From Clostridium_AW sp040797845 (GTDB lineage: Bacteria > Bacillota > Clostridia > Clostridiales > Clostridiaceae), in contig JBFNFA010000007.1 in assembly GCA_040797845.1 (NCBI GenBank), positions 146,650 through 210,649 on the forward strand: a DNA stretch of 64,000 bases, written 5' to 3'. The translations under genes and the position numbers were made by a program. The notes under the pieces are model-generated. The model did no database searches. It was not told where the DNA came from and saw only the letters and a list, made by a program, of their open reading frames with translations. Position 1 is the stretch's first letter. Every line of letters begins with the position of its first letter. Positions 51,685 through 60,596 of the stretch are shown here, in pieces.

Positions 51685-52270
51685 TAAAGAGATACAAAGA
51701 CAGAGAATGATGAGATATTTTATAGATGCAGCAAAAGAAATTATTAAGGAGGAAGGAGTAAAGGAGCTCACAGTTAGAAAAGTTGGTGAAAAAGCCGGTT
51801 ATTCTTATGCCACCATATATAATTATTTTAATGATTTAAATACATTGCTTGCATATTGTGCCTTTGATTTTCTTGAAGATTGTTATAGATATGTAGTAAG
51901 TTTTAAAAATCATACAGAAGATTGTAGGGAGCGAGTTGGCATATGCGGAGCAGCATATTTTAGGTATTTCGCTGAAAACCCTGATATGTTTCAGATTATA
52001 TTTTTAGAAGAGTTAGGAAAAGCCCCAGAAGAGATTATTAAAGATTTTACCCAACCTTCAGTAGCTCTCCTCCTTGGTGAAACAATAGCTGAATGTTCTA
52101 GGCAAGGCTATATAAGAGAAGAGAAAATTGGATTCTTGGCAGAATTGATTGCATCCTCTATTCATGGAAAGCTTTTATTCTTCTTAAAAGGAAGGAATAC
52201 AGAAAGTCTAGAGGATATGATTACTTCTATTAAGAAGGAAATAAAACTGCTTATTGAATTGGTGGGGTGA
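51677..52270 (+). CDS. TetR/AcrR family transcriptional regulator
   Basis: The 197-residue protein has the N-terminal helix-turn-helix (IIKEEGVKELTVRKVGEKAGYSYATIYNYFNDLNTLL, about 18-54, quoted in part by its ends) and a helical ligand domain. It lies in the middle of a three-gene operon with eight-base overlap upstream and a two-base gap downstream, so it very probably controls this operon via the dyad at 51155. Confidence 0.85.
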   Translation: MDNKEIQRQRMMRYFIDAAKEIIKEEGVKELTVRKVGEKAGYSYATIYNYFNDLNTLLAYCAFDFLEDCYRYVVSFKNHTEDCRERVGICGAAYFRYFAENPDMFQIIFLEELGKAPEEIIKDFTQPSVALLLGETIAECSRQGYIREEKIGFLAELIASSIHGKLLFFLKGRNTESLEDMITSIKKEIKLLIELVG

Positions 52271-52272
52271 GA

Positions 52273-52668
52273 ATGAGAAGAAATAAAGTAATTAGAAGAA
52301 TTTTAACTGCGATGCTAATCGTAGTATTTGGAATGTTTACGGCTATTTATATAAGTATTCAAGGACTTAATAAAAAAATAAGAGAAGTAGAAATAAATAA
52401 TGTAGATTTATATAAAGTAAGGGATGGGGAATATAGTGGTGAGTATAATTTAAAAGAAATCATAGGAGCTAAAGTTAAAGTAACAGTTAATAATAATAAA
52501 ATAACGGATATTGATTTAATTGAGCACAAATATGGACTTGGGAAAAAGGCAGAAGCTGTCACCAATAGAGTTATTGAGGAAGAAAGTTTAAATGTAGATG
52601 TGGTTTCAGGGGCCACAGCTAGTAGTAAAGTTATATTAAAGTCAATAGAAAATGCATTAACAAAGTAA
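52273..52668 (+). CDS. FMN-binding domain membrane-anchored protein
   Basis: The 131-residue protein has one N-terminal membrane segment (about 11-29) and an extracytoplasmic FMN-binding domain (YKVRDGEYSGEYN, then VVSGATASS). The SGATAS motif is where a threonine takes covalent FMN in RnfG/NqrC-like proteins. It could accept electrons from the flavodoxin-like partner across the membrane. ATG 52273 is preferred to GTG 52267, which lies in the GGTGGGGTGAG site. Confidence 0.85.
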   Translation: MRRNKVIRRILTAMLIVVFGMFTAIYISIQGLNKKIREVEINNVDLYKVRDGEYSGEYNLKEIIGAKVKVTVNNNKITDIDLIEHKYGLGKKAEAVTNRVIEEESLNVDVVSGATASSKVILKSIENALTK

Positions 52669-52680
52669 AAGGACAAGTTT

Positions 52681-52828
52681 GGGGCTGTCTCAAAATAAAT
52701 TATCATACAAAAAACATTTTAAAGTAGCCAAAATATGTTATAAATGAGTAAGTTTTTAAATAAAATTTGGCTATAAAATAGAGAAGGGACTTCTCATATT
52801 GCATTTTTATGCATTATGAGATATCCCC
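52681..52828. mobile_element. Possible small IS/MITE remnant
   Basis: GGGGCTGTCTCAAAATAA at 52681 looks like the terminal repeat of IS1182-family elements. The complement of 52814-52828 begins GGGGATATCTCATAA, similar at about 12 of 15 positions, so a 148-bp remnant with inverted ends is possible. There is no transposase. The right end supplies the last codons of the LysR gene, and 52784-52832 also folds into an imperfect hairpin that may end that transcript. Confidence 0.35.
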
Positions 52829-53689
52829 TTGAAAGGTCTTTAAAAAGTTTCTTGCCGGAGTTGATAGATATTTATTTTTCAACCATACTATAGCTGTTTG
52901 TGTAGTTAGAGATGGAGCATTAATCTCCTTAACTTTTAAAGTATCCATTGAAACAAGATTAATCCAAGTGGCTGGCACAATAGCTACTCCTATTCCCTTA
53001 TTTGCCCAAGACAATATTAATCTAGGGTCATCATTTACACAAAGTATCTTAGGCTGAAAACCTGATTTTTCGCAGGCATCTATTATCATATTTTCATATC
53101 TTCTATCCACCAACAAAGGTTGATTTTTTAGTTCAGTCAAATATATAGATTTTTCATTTTTATTCCAAGGTAAATCAATGCTAGTTGCAGCTACCATTGG
53201 CTCGCTTGGTAGATATATTGATTCAAGAATTTCTGGATTTAATGGTGTTCTTAGAATTCCAATTTCTATAACTCTACTTTTTAACATTTCTAATACTTTA
53301 AATGTACTACCTTCTCTTATTTGGAAGCTTATATTAGGATACTTTTTATGAAAGGTATAAACCCTATCTTCTAGAAGAGTAGCCCCTGCAGTTGCAATGC
53401 TGCCGATGGATAGAGTCCCTTGAATCCCCTCATCAAAATCTTTTAATTCCTTAACTGTGGTTTCTGTCAATTCTAAAATTTGTTCAGCTCTACGTCTGAG
53501 CATCAATCCAGCATCAGTTATTTGAAATTTTCTCGTAGTTCTTTCGATTAATTTAACGCCTAGTTCATCCTCAAGAAATTTTAATTGCTGACTTAGATAA
53601 GGTTGGGCTATATGCAATCTTTCAGCGGCTTTTGTTATGTTTCCTTCTTCAACAATAGCAAGAAAATAAGTAAGTTGCCGATTATCCAT
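52814..53689 (-). CDS. LysR family transcriptional regulator
   Basis: The 291-residue protein has the N-terminal winged helix (MDNRQLTYFLAIVEEGNITK, AQPYLSQQLKFLE) and an effector domain with IVPATWINLV near the end, close to the CidR/YwfK-type group. The ATG at 53689 has GGAGTGAT upstream. It is in the same direction as the second LysR gene but separated by terminators, so its target is not obvious. Confidence 0.86.
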   Translation of the reverse strand: MDNRQLTYFLAIVEEGNITKAAERLHIAQPYLSQQLKFLEDELGVKLIERTTRKFQITDAGLMLRRRAEQILELTETTVKELKDFDEGIQGTLSIGSIATAGATLLEDRVYTFHKKYPNISFQIREGSTFKVLEMLKSRVIEIGILRTPLNPEILESIYLPSEPMVAATSIDLPWNKNEKSIYLTELKNQPLLVDRRYENMIIDACEKSGFQPKILCVNDDPRLILSWANKGIGVAIVPATWINLVSMDTLKVKEINAPSLTTQTAIVWLKNKYLSTPARNFLKTFQGDIS

Positions 53690-53882
53690 AATAATTATCA
53701 CTCCATATGTTTATTTATATATATTTTAATATAAGTATAAGAGTTTTTAGATATTTTTCATATATATAATTACCTGATATAATAATATATGAAATAACAA
53801 ATAAAGTCAAAAGCTAGTAAGAATAATACGAATAGATTGAATAAATAAAAATTAATAGTGTTTGCATTTGTCTAAGTCCATA

Positions 53883-53933
53883 TAAAAAGGAGGGGGCAAG
53901 ATTAGATTTGAATCTAATTTGTCACATCCTCCT
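53883..53933 (-). terminator. Terminator of the sulfur-operon LysR gene
   Basis: On the minus strand AGGAGG pairs with CCTCCT, with an inner ATTAGATT/AATCTAAT stem, and TTTTTAT follows. This suits the end of the gene at 53977. Confidence 0.7.
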
Positions 53934-53947
53934 AGTCCACCGATTTT

Positions 53948-53979
53948 AATTCTGCTGTAATAGGCAGAATTTTTTTTTA
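53948..53979 (+). terminator. Second hairpin with + strand T run
   Basis: AATTCTGC pairs with GCAGAATT, followed by eight or nine T on the + strand. No + strand gene ends here, so it may stop antisense transcription or mark a small RNA starting in the 53690-53950 gap, for which I see no other evidence. Confidence 0.5.
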
Positions 53980-54867
53980 GCAAAATCCTCTTTTAGAAGA
54001 TTTAATGAATTTAATAAACTGAACTTCATAAGGGTTCAAGCTGTAATCACTTTTGTAAGCAGCATAATAATCTGAAACTATTTCAAAATCTTCTATTTCA
54101 ATAGTTTTTAAACTACCCTCTCTAAGCTCTTTTTTTATTGTTAGTTCAGGGATAAAAGATATACCTTTTCCAGAAATAACAGATGCTTTTATAGCTTCCA
54201 TGGAATTAAATTCATATATTATATTTAAATCTTCTGTTTTTATATCCTGAGAGGAAAGCCTGTCCTCTATATTTTTTCTAACTCCAGAGCCTTTCTCTCT
54301 GAAAATTAAAGGGAGCTTTTTTATCTCTTCTAAGGTTATTTTATCCTTCATCAATGGAAGTGAAGTTACTAAAAGCAACCTATCCGAGGTTATCTTTTGA
54401 GTTTTAATATTTGGGTTTGCAGTACTACTTTGAATTATTCCTATGTTTACATTTCTGTTGATTATATTATTGATTACATCTTCAGTATTGCTTATTTCAA
54501 GTTGTATGTTTAAATCCTTATTATCCTGTTTAAAAACATATATACTGCAAGGAAGAGCATACTCTCCTACAGCTTTACAAGAACCTATTATTAAATTCTT
54601 CTTATTCGTTTTAAGATTTGTTAAATCTCTCTCTATATTATCTTGTAAAGAAATTATAGTGTTGGCATAATCAAACACTATTTTACCTGCCTCAGTAAGT
54701 TCTACCCCTTTATTACTTCTATTTAAGAGACTTACTCCTAAATCCTTTTCTAAAGTTTGTATTTGCATACTAAGTCCAGGTTGTGTTAGGTGTAGGACTT
54801 TGGCAGCCTTTGATATGCTATTTAATTTTACCGTGACAAAAAAAGATTTTAAATATTGTATGTTCAT
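53977..54867 (-). CDS. LysR family regulator of the sulfur-redox operon
   Basis: The 296-residue protein has the LysR helix-turn-helix (SISKAAKVLHLTQPGLSMQI) and a CysB/CysL-like effector domain (LIIGSCKAVGEYALPCSIYVFK, FNSMEAIKASVISGKGISFIP). It is divergent from the operon at 55258, so it is likely its regulator. The opening resembles regulators annotated with sulfur or selenium metabolism in clostridia; that is recollection, not proof. Confidence 0.85.
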   Translation of the reverse strand: MNIQYLKSFFVTVKLNSISKAAKVLHLTQPGLSMQIQTLEKDLGVSLLNRSNKGVELTEAGKIVFDYANTIISLQDNIERDLTNLKTNKKNLIIGSCKAVGEYALPCSIYVFKQDNKDLNIQLEISNTEDVINNIINRNVNIGIIQSSTANPNIKTQKITSDRLLLVTSLPLMKDKITLEEIKKLPLIFREKGSGVRKNIEDRLSSQDIKTEDLNIIYEFNSMEAIKASVISGKGISFIPELTIKKELREGSLKTIEIEDFEIVSDYYAAYKSDYSLNPYEVQFIKFIKSSKRGFC

Positions 54868-54919
54868 AATACCACCTATAAATAATTTTAATGATAAATA
54901 ATAAATAATAATAACTTTG

Positions 54920-55181
54920 TTGTTAATTAAATATTAACAATTTAAAATCAGCAATTTATAGCCATTTCTACTGGAATATAAGCATTAAGCTATTCCATCA
55001 TCAATTTATTGAATTAAATTGTTAATTTATTTTAAATTAATTATAACATAAATAGATAAAAAAATCACATTTGTCTACGGTATAAGTAGAAACTATGGGT
55101 TATAAGGCTTTGTTAATTATAAGACATACTTATATACATAAATAACCTTTATTATATTTTTCAGCTATACTGTAATATAAT
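54920..55181 (+). promoter_or_regulatory. LysR-type control region of the oxidoreductase operon
   Basis: The 390-base gap holds TATAAG-acata-CTTATA (55118-55134), a perfect dyad of the LysR type. Two more ATAAG copies lie at 55082 and 55102, and a -10 TATAAT at 55176-55181 has no good -35. Near the LysR start, TTGTTAAT and ATTAACAA (54920-54940) form another dyad. This is the picture of an activator-dependent promoter plus an autoregulatory site. Confidence 0.6.
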
Positions 55182-55257
55182 TTACTGAGGAAAAGATTAA
55201 ATATAAATATAAATTTTGTTTGATATATAACAAACAAGAATACATAGGGAGGTCAAT

Positions 55258-57816
55258 ATGAATAAAGTTGTTTATCCAAAAGAAGTTTTAGATAAAATGA
55301 AAGAAATAGTAGACAACTGTATGGGAGATGCTCCACCTTACTGTGAAGCAACTTGTCCTATGCATACTGATGTAAAGGGTTATGTTAATTTAATAGCAGA
55401 TGGTAAAGGTAATGAAGCTATGAAAGTTATAAGAGAAAAGCTTTTCTTACCGGGAACATTAGGAAGAATTTGTGCTCATCCTTGTGAAGAGAAATGTAAA
55501 AGAGGAGAAATGAGAAATCCTATGGCTATTGCTGCTCTTAAGAGATATGCAGCAGATAATTTCGATAATGAAAAGAACTGGGATTTAAAAATAGAAAATG
55601 AAAATGGTAAGAAAGTAGCTGTTATAGGTGCTGGACCAGCAGGAGCTCAGGCAGCCCTTGATTTAAGAAAAAAGGGATATAAAGTTACTGTTTTTGAAAA
55701 ATTACCTGTGGTTGGGGGAATGATGAGAGTTGGTATCCCTGAATACAGATTACCAAGAGAAGTAATCGATTTTGAATACAGCCTTTTAAATAAACTTGGC
55801 GTAGAATTCAAAATGGGAGTAGAAGTTGGTAAGGATATTGCTTTTGATGATATAAAGAAAAGTTATGACGCTGTTGTAATAGCAGTAGGTGCTCATAAAG
55901 GTGGATTAATTCCAGTGGAAGGTAGTGACCTTGTAGGAGTTACTAATGCAGTAGATTTCTTAAGAGATGCAAGTCTAACTCACAAAGTTGATGGAATCGG
56001 TAAAAGAATTGCAGTTATCGGAGGAGGTAACGTTGCTATAGACGTTGCTAGAACTGCTAGAAGAATAGGTGTTGAAGAAGTACATCTTATATGTTTAGAA
56101 GATAAGCCACATATGCCAGCTCACACTTGGGAAGTTGAAGAAGCTGAGGAAGAAGGCGTTAAAGTTCACGATGCTTTTGGACCAGATCAGATAATAGGAG
56201 TTGATGGAAAAGTAACTGGTTTCCAAATTAAAAAGTGCGTAGCTATATTTGATAAAGAAGGAAAGTTCAATCCTCAATTTGATTTAGATAATAAGAAAGT
56301 TTTAGACGTTGATAATGTAGTATTTGCAGTAGGTCAAGCAGTAGACAACGCTTTTGCAGGAGACAAGCTAGAAACTACTAGAGGTGGAAGATTTGTAGTA
56401 GATCCTATAACTCTTCAAACTAAGGATGCAAAAGTATTTGTTGCAGGAGATGCTAGTGGAAGATCTGTTATAGTAATTGAAGCTATGGCAGAAGGAAGAA
56501 AAGCTGCTACTTCCGTTGATAGATATTTAAATGGAAAAGATATGACTGTCGATAGAGAAAAGGAAGGAAGCTATGAAACTCATTTAGAAACAACTATAAA
56601 AGAAGATGAGCCAAACCTTCCAAGAGTAAAAACTAAACAGTTAGATCCAAAAGAAAGAATAAAAAGTTTCGTAGAAGTAGATCTTGGATTTAATAAAGAA
56701 GATGCATTAAAAGAAGCTGCAAGATGTTTAAAATGTGAATGTAAGCTATGTATGAAAGAATGTGTAATGTTAAATGACTTCTGTGAATGTCCAAAGGATT
56801 TATTCAAAGGCATATTAGAAACTGGAGAGATAGACCCTAAAATACCTTATTCCTGTAATATGTGCAGCCAATGTACATTAGCATGTCCAAAAGACTTTAA
56901 GATGAGCGATAGATTCATGGAAATAAGAAAAAAGATGATCGTTGCTAACAATGGAAAGTCTCCAATGAAGGGACATAGTGCTATTGAAATGCACCAGATG
57001 CTAGGATTCTCAAAGGTATTTAACACAGCAGTAAATGATAGTAGGCCAGCAAAGGTTAAGAGAGTATTTATACCAGGATGTTCTCTTCCATCTTATAATC
57101 CAGAAGTTGTAGGTAAGATATTAGGATACTTACAGGAAAAATATCCAGGAACTTCAGCTATATTAAAATGTTGTGGAAAACCAACAAAAGCATTAGGACA
57201 AGTTGATAAGTTTAAAGAAAGATATGGAGAACTTCAAGCAGAAATAGATAAGTTAGGGGCAACAGAAGTAATAGTTGCATGTCAGTCCTGTTACTTAACA
57301 ATCAGCGAATGTAGCCCACAGTTAAAGGTAAGATCTCTTTGGGAAGTACTTCCTGAAATAGGTCTTCCAAAGGAAGCTATAGGAGTAGGTAAGGGAAGTG
57401 ACATAACTATAGCAATACATGACTCTTGCCCAACAAGAAATAAGAGCTCAATACATGATGGAATTAGATGGGCAATGAAAGAAATGGACTACAAGGTTGA
57501 AGAACCACCTCACACAAGAGAAAATACTAGATGTTGTGGTTTTGGGGGAATGGTTGTGCCAGCTAACCCAGAACTAGCTTTAAGAATCATGCAGAAAAGA
57601 ACTGATGAAGTTAAATCAGATTACATGGTAACTTACTGTGCAGCATGTAGAGAATCCATGGTTAAAGGTGGAAAGAAGGCTGTTCACATGCTTGATTTAA
57701 TATTTGGTGGACAGTATAACTCTAAGAGAGAGTTCCCTGGAATCCCAGGAGGACCAATAAAGAGCTGGGCAAATAGATACAAGAGCAAGGGAGAACTTAA
57801 GAAGAGAAAGAAATAA
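55258..57816 (+). CDS. FAD/NAD(P)-dependent oxidoreductase with Fe-S and CCG domains
   Basis: The 852-residue protein has three parts. Residues 20-100 have the cysteines (29, 33, 72, 76, 80) of a glutamate-synthase-type Fe-S domain. Residues 118-430 have two Rossmann motifs (GAGPAG 124-129, GGGNVA 255-260) and GDAS near 397. Residues 485-545 hold two cysteine clusters (490/493/495/498/502 and 533/536/539/543), and the C-terminal part has CCG motifs at 638-640 and 759-761, as in heterodisulfide reductase subunit B. It can pass electrons from NAD(P)H through FAD and Fe-S to a disulfide or sulfur substrate. It leads the operon with rhodanese and TVP38 genes. Confidence 0.87.
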   Translation: MNKVVYPKEVLDKMKEIVDNCMGDAPPYCEATCPMHTDVKGYVNLIADGKGNEAMKVIREKLFLPGTLGRICAHPCEEKCKRGEMRNPMAIAALKRYAADNFDNEKNWDLKIENENGKKVAVIGAGPAGAQAALDLRKKGYKVTVFEKLPVVGGMMRVGIPEYRLPREVIDFEYSLLNKLGVEFKMGVEVGKDIAFDDIKKSYDAVVIAVGAHKGGLIPVEGSDLVGVTNAVDFLRDASLTHKVDGIGKRIAVIGGGNVAIDVARTARRIGVEEVHLICLEDKPHMPAHTWEVEEAEEEGVKVHDAFGPDQIIGVDGKVTGFQIKKCVAIFDKEGKFNPQFDLDNKKVLDVDNVVFAVGQAVDNAFAGDKLETTRGGRFVVDPITLQTKDAKVFVAGDASGRSVIVIEAMAEGRKAATSVDRYLNGKDMTVDREKEGSYETHLETTIKEDEPNLPRVKTKQLDPKERIKSFVEVDLGFNKEDALKEAARCLKCECKLCMKECVMLNDFCECPKDLFKGILETGEIDPKIPYSCNMCSQCTLACPKDFKMSDRFMEIRKKMIVANNGKSPMKGHSAIEMHQMLGFSKVFNTAVNDSRPAKVKRVFIPGCSLPSYNPEVVGKILGYLQEKYPGTSAILKCCGKPTKALGQVDKFKERYGELQAEIDKLGATEVIVACQSCYLTISECSPQLKVRSLWEVLPEIGLPKEAIGVGKGSDITIAIHDSCPTRNKSSIHDGIRWAMKEMDYKVEEPPHTRENTRCCGFGGMVVPANPELALRIMQKRTDEVKSDYMVTYCAACRESMVKGGKKAVHMLDLIFGGQYNSKREFPGIPGGPIKSWANRYKSKGELKKRKK

Positions 57817-57817
57817 C

Positions 57818-57893
57818 ATAAGTTCAGTAAATAGCATAAATTTAGTAAATAACACAAGTTTAATAGAGGAAAGAAAGCTTCTTTCTTTCCTTC
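57818..57893 (+). repeat. Three tandem 18-base repeats and a palindrome
   Basis: Three copies of about 18 bases, based on ATAACATAAGTTCAGTAA with a few changes, follow the stop at 57816. They are followed by GAAAGAAAGCTTCTTTCTTTC, broken here as the arms GAAAGAAAG and CTTTCTTTC. The repeats carry no frame. The hairpin may protect or attenuate the transcript between oxidoreductase and rhodanese genes. Confidence 0.6.
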
Positions 57894-57923
57894 ATATAAA
57901 ATATTTAGGGGAGGAAACATAAA

Positions 57924-58883
57924 ATGAAAAAAATATTATCAATTTTAGTTGGACTTACATTGACTGTTGGTCTTGTTGGATGTGGAAAATCAGTTCCAAA
58001 GAAAACTGCAGCAGAATTACAAGAACAATCAACAAAATACTCTGCTTATACTAACAAAGAGGCATTAGTTAGCGCTACAGATGCTAAAGCGATGTTGGAT
58101 AAAGGTGCCAAAATAGCTCTTTTAGACGTTAGAACTGGTACTGACTATGCGTTAGGACATGCTGAAGGTGCAATCAATATCTGGAGACCAGATTTTGAAA
58201 GCAAAAACTATGAATTCGGTGGAATGGCAATAGAAAAAGAAGGAATGGAAAAATTATTAGGAAGTTTAGGAATAGATAATGAAACTAAAATTCTTATTTA
58301 TGATGGAGCAGCTGAAATGGATGCTGCAAGAGTTTGGTGGATATTAGACATGTATGGATATGATAATGTTGCATTAGTAGATGGTGGATACGATGGTTGG
58401 AAGGCAGCTGGTCTTGCAACTACTATGTCAAAGCCAGAAATAAAAGCTACTGAATTCAAATTCCCAGGAGAAACTGATAATAGCAAATTAGCAATATTAG
58501 AAGATGTTAAAGCTGCTAAAGACAACAAAGATGTTGTAATATTAGATACGCGTTCAGAAGGTGAAGCAACAGGAAAAGACCTTAAGAAAGGTGCTTTTAG
58601 AAAAGGTAGAATTCCAGGATCAGTTTGGTTAGAATACAAAAATGCTGTTGGAGAAGATAGCACATTTAAGACAGCTGAAGAATTAAAGAAATTATTCGAA
58701 GAAAAAGGAATTACAAAAGATAAGACTATAATACCTTACTGTCAATCAGCAGTTAGATCAGCACATACTACATTTGTATTAACTGAATTATTAGGATATG
58801 AAAATGTTAAAAACTATGATGGTTCCTGGATTGAATGGAGCTACAATAAAGACCTTCCAATAGAAGAAGGCGAAATAAAATAA
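57924..58883 (+). CDS. Rhodanese-domain sulfurtransferase lipoprotein (YnjE-like)
   Basis: The 319-residue protein has lipobox LVGC with Cys20, so it should be anchored outside the membrane. It has two rhodanese domains: the first (about 45-170) has Asp127 where the active cysteine would be (IYDGAAEMD), the second (about 185-315) has CQSAVRSA with Cys273 as the persulfide-carrying residue. E. coli YnjE is a related multidomain thiosulfate sulfurtransferase. It lies in the sulfur-redox operon and is the likely source of external sulfane sulfur for the importer at 1-5 kb. Confidence 0.87.
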   Translation: MKKILSILVGLTLTVGLVGCGKSVPKKTAAELQEQSTKYSAYTNKEALVSATDAKAMLDKGAKIALLDVRTGTDYALGHAEGAINIWRPDFESKNYEFGGMAIEKEGMEKLLGSLGIDNETKILIYDGAAEMDAARVWWILDMYGYDNVALVDGGYDGWKAAGLATTMSKPEIKATEFKFPGETDNSKLAILEDVKAAKDNKDVVILDTRSEGEATGKDLKKGAFRKGRIPGSVWLEYKNAVGEDSTFKTAEELKKLFEEKGITKDKTIIPYCQSAVRSAHTTFVLTELLGYENVKNYDGSWIEWSYNKDLPIEEGEIK

Positions 58884-58901
58884 TTTTATTAAAAATTCAG
58901 G

Positions 58902-58929
58902 GAGGGGACTCCATCCCCTCTTGTTTTTT
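58902..58929 (+). terminator. Internal terminator-like hairpin
   Basis: GAGGGGA pairs with TCCCCTC around five bases, followed by TTGTTTTTT. It lies between rhodanese and TVP38 genes and may reduce expression of the latter. Confidence 0.65.
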
Positions 58930-58943
58930 AAAAGGAGGCAACA

Positions 58944-59639
58944 ATGGCTAAAGAAGGAAAAAGCAATAATACCATAAAATTATTAATCGCTGTTTTAGTT
59001 ATAGCTTTAGGTTTTTTCATAGCATGGAAAACTGGTTTAGTATCAAAAATACAAGACGTTGAAGCTATGCAAGCTTTTTTTAAGAGTAAAGGAATTTTAG
59101 GATATGGAATATTTATATTAATATTTATAGTTGTTTGTATATTTATGATACCAGGTTCAATGCTTACAATAATAGCAGGTATTGCTTTTGGCCCTATAAT
59201 GGGAGGAGTAGTTTCTCTAATAGGTGCCACATTAGGTGCTACAGCAGCATTCCTAGTTTCAAAATATGTAGCTAGAAGCATGATTGAAGAAAAAATAGGA
59301 AAAAATGAAATGTTTAAGAAAATAGACGATGGGGTTGAACAAAATGGAACAAGCTTCTTAATATTAACTCGTTTAGTTCCAGTATTCCCATTCTCATTCC
59401 AAAACTATGCTTATGGTTTAACTAAAATTAAGTTAAGCACATATTTCATAGTATCATTAATATGTATGGCTCCAGGAGCATTTATATATGCTTATATGGC
59501 TGGAGAAATTGTAACTAATGGATTTTCAACTGGACTATTAATTAAATTTGCAGGTGCAGGTATTGCACTATTCCTAGTTTCCCTTATCCCAAAATATATT
59601 GCAAAGAAAAAAGGAATAGATATGTCCAGTTTAAAATAA
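58944..59639 (+). CDS. TVP38/TMEM64 family membrane protein
   Basis: The 231-residue membrane protein has about six hydrophobic segments and the SNARE-associated (DedA-like) core IPGSMLTIIAGIAFGPIMGGVVSLIGATLGATAAF, given here by its ends IPGSMLT and ATAAF, then TRLVPVFPFSFQNYAYGL. YdjX/YdjZ of E. coli, beside ynjBCDE, are in this family. Its transport role is unclear; members handle lipids or oxyanions. AAAGGAGG precedes the ATG. Confidence 0.88.
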   Translation: MAKEGKSNNTIKLLIAVLVIALGFFIAWKTGLVSKIQDVEAMQAFFKSKGILGYGIFILIFIVVCIFMIPGSMLTIIAGIAFGPIMGGVVSLIGATLGATAAFLVSKYVARSMIEEKIGKNEMFKKIDDGVEQNGTSFLILTRLVPVFPFSFQNYAYGLTKIKLSTYFIVSLICMAPGAFIYAYMAGEIVTNGFSTGLLIKFAGAGIALFLVSLIPKYIAKKKGIDMSSLK

Positions 59640-59674
59640 ATTATCACAATAAAGACTCCCGTTAAAAATGTAAA

Positions 59675-59720
59675 AACAATGCTAAAATCTATGAAAGTTA
59701 GATTTTAGCATTGTTTTTTT
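59675..59720 (+). terminator. Terminator of the sulfur-redox operon
   Basis: AACAATGCTAAAATCTA pairs perfectly with TAGATTTTAGCATTGTT (17 bp), followed by T5. Confidence 0.88.
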
Positions 59721-59795
59721 ATATGTTTCTATTCTATGAACAACCATTTAATGTTATATTATAGTTAGGTTATAATTTAGGAGCGGAGTGATTTT

Positions 59796-60596
59796 ATGGA
59801 GTTAGATAGAGAACCTCTTATTAAAATTAGGGATTTATATATGAATTTTGCAGATAAAGAAGTACTAAAGGGTATAAATTTAGATGTTTATAAGGGTCAA
59901 ATAATAGGATATATAGGACCTAATGGTGCAGGGAAAAGTACTACAGTTAAAATTATGTTAGGGCTTATTGAAGGATATAAAGGAAAGATTGAAATCTTTG
60001 GTGAATCCATAGAAAAAGGAGCAATAGAATATAAAAGAAGAATAGGGTATGTTCCTGAAACTGCGGATATTTACGATAGCCTTACTGCAAATGAATATTT
60101 AACATTTATAGGTGAATTATATGGAATGACATCCGATGAAGTGGATAATAAAGCTAAAAGACTTATGAATATATTTGATATAGAAAATGCCTATAATTCT
60201 AGAATTTCATCTTATTCTAAAGGGATGAGGCAAAAGGTTGCAATAATATCTAGCTTAATACATAACCCAGATGTATTATTTTTAGATGAACCATTGAGTG
60301 GGTTGGATGCAAATACGGTAATTATAGTAAAAGAAATTTTATCTAAATTAGCAAGCAAAGGTAAGACTATATTTTATTCTTCTCACATAATGGAGGTAGT
60401 TGAAAAGATCAGTAGTAGAATAGTGTTATTAAATGATGGGCAAATAGTAGCAGATGGAAGCTTTGAAGATCTTAAGAATACATGTAGTGAAGGTTCTTTA
60501 GAGCAAATATTTAATCAACTCACCGGCTTTAATGAGCACGAAAATAAGGCAGAAGAATTTGTAACTATAATTGAAGAAGGTGAGAGATATGAATGA
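59796..60596 (+). CDS. ABC exporter ATP-binding protein
   Basis: The 266-residue ATPase has Walker A GPNGAGKST (41-49), the signature SYSKGMRQKVAIISSLIHNP, Walker B VLFLDEPLSGLD and SSHIMEVVEK. This is the BcrA/YxlF-like export group. It overlaps the permease gene by eight bases. Substrate unknown. Confidence 0.9.
   Translation: MELDREPLIKIRDLYMNFADKEVLKGINLDVYKGQIIGYIGPNGAGKSTTVKIMLGLIEGYKGKIEIFGESIEKGAIEYKRRIGYVPETADIYDSLTANEYLTFIGELYGMTSDEVDNKAKRLMNIFDIENAYNSRISSYSKGMRQKVAIISSLIHNPDVLFLDEPLSGLDANTVIIVKEILSKLASKGKTIFYSSHIMEVVEKISSRIVLLNDGQIVADGSFEDLKNTCSEGSLEQIFNQLTGFNEHENKAEEFVTIIEEGERYE

Noticed and set aside
53883..53979. Riboswitch-like pair of hairpins ending in a T run
   Set aside because: The first hairpin works as the minus-strand terminator of the LysR gene, the second points into that gene from the other side, and no + strand gene follows to be regulated. 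It matches no riboswitch core I know.
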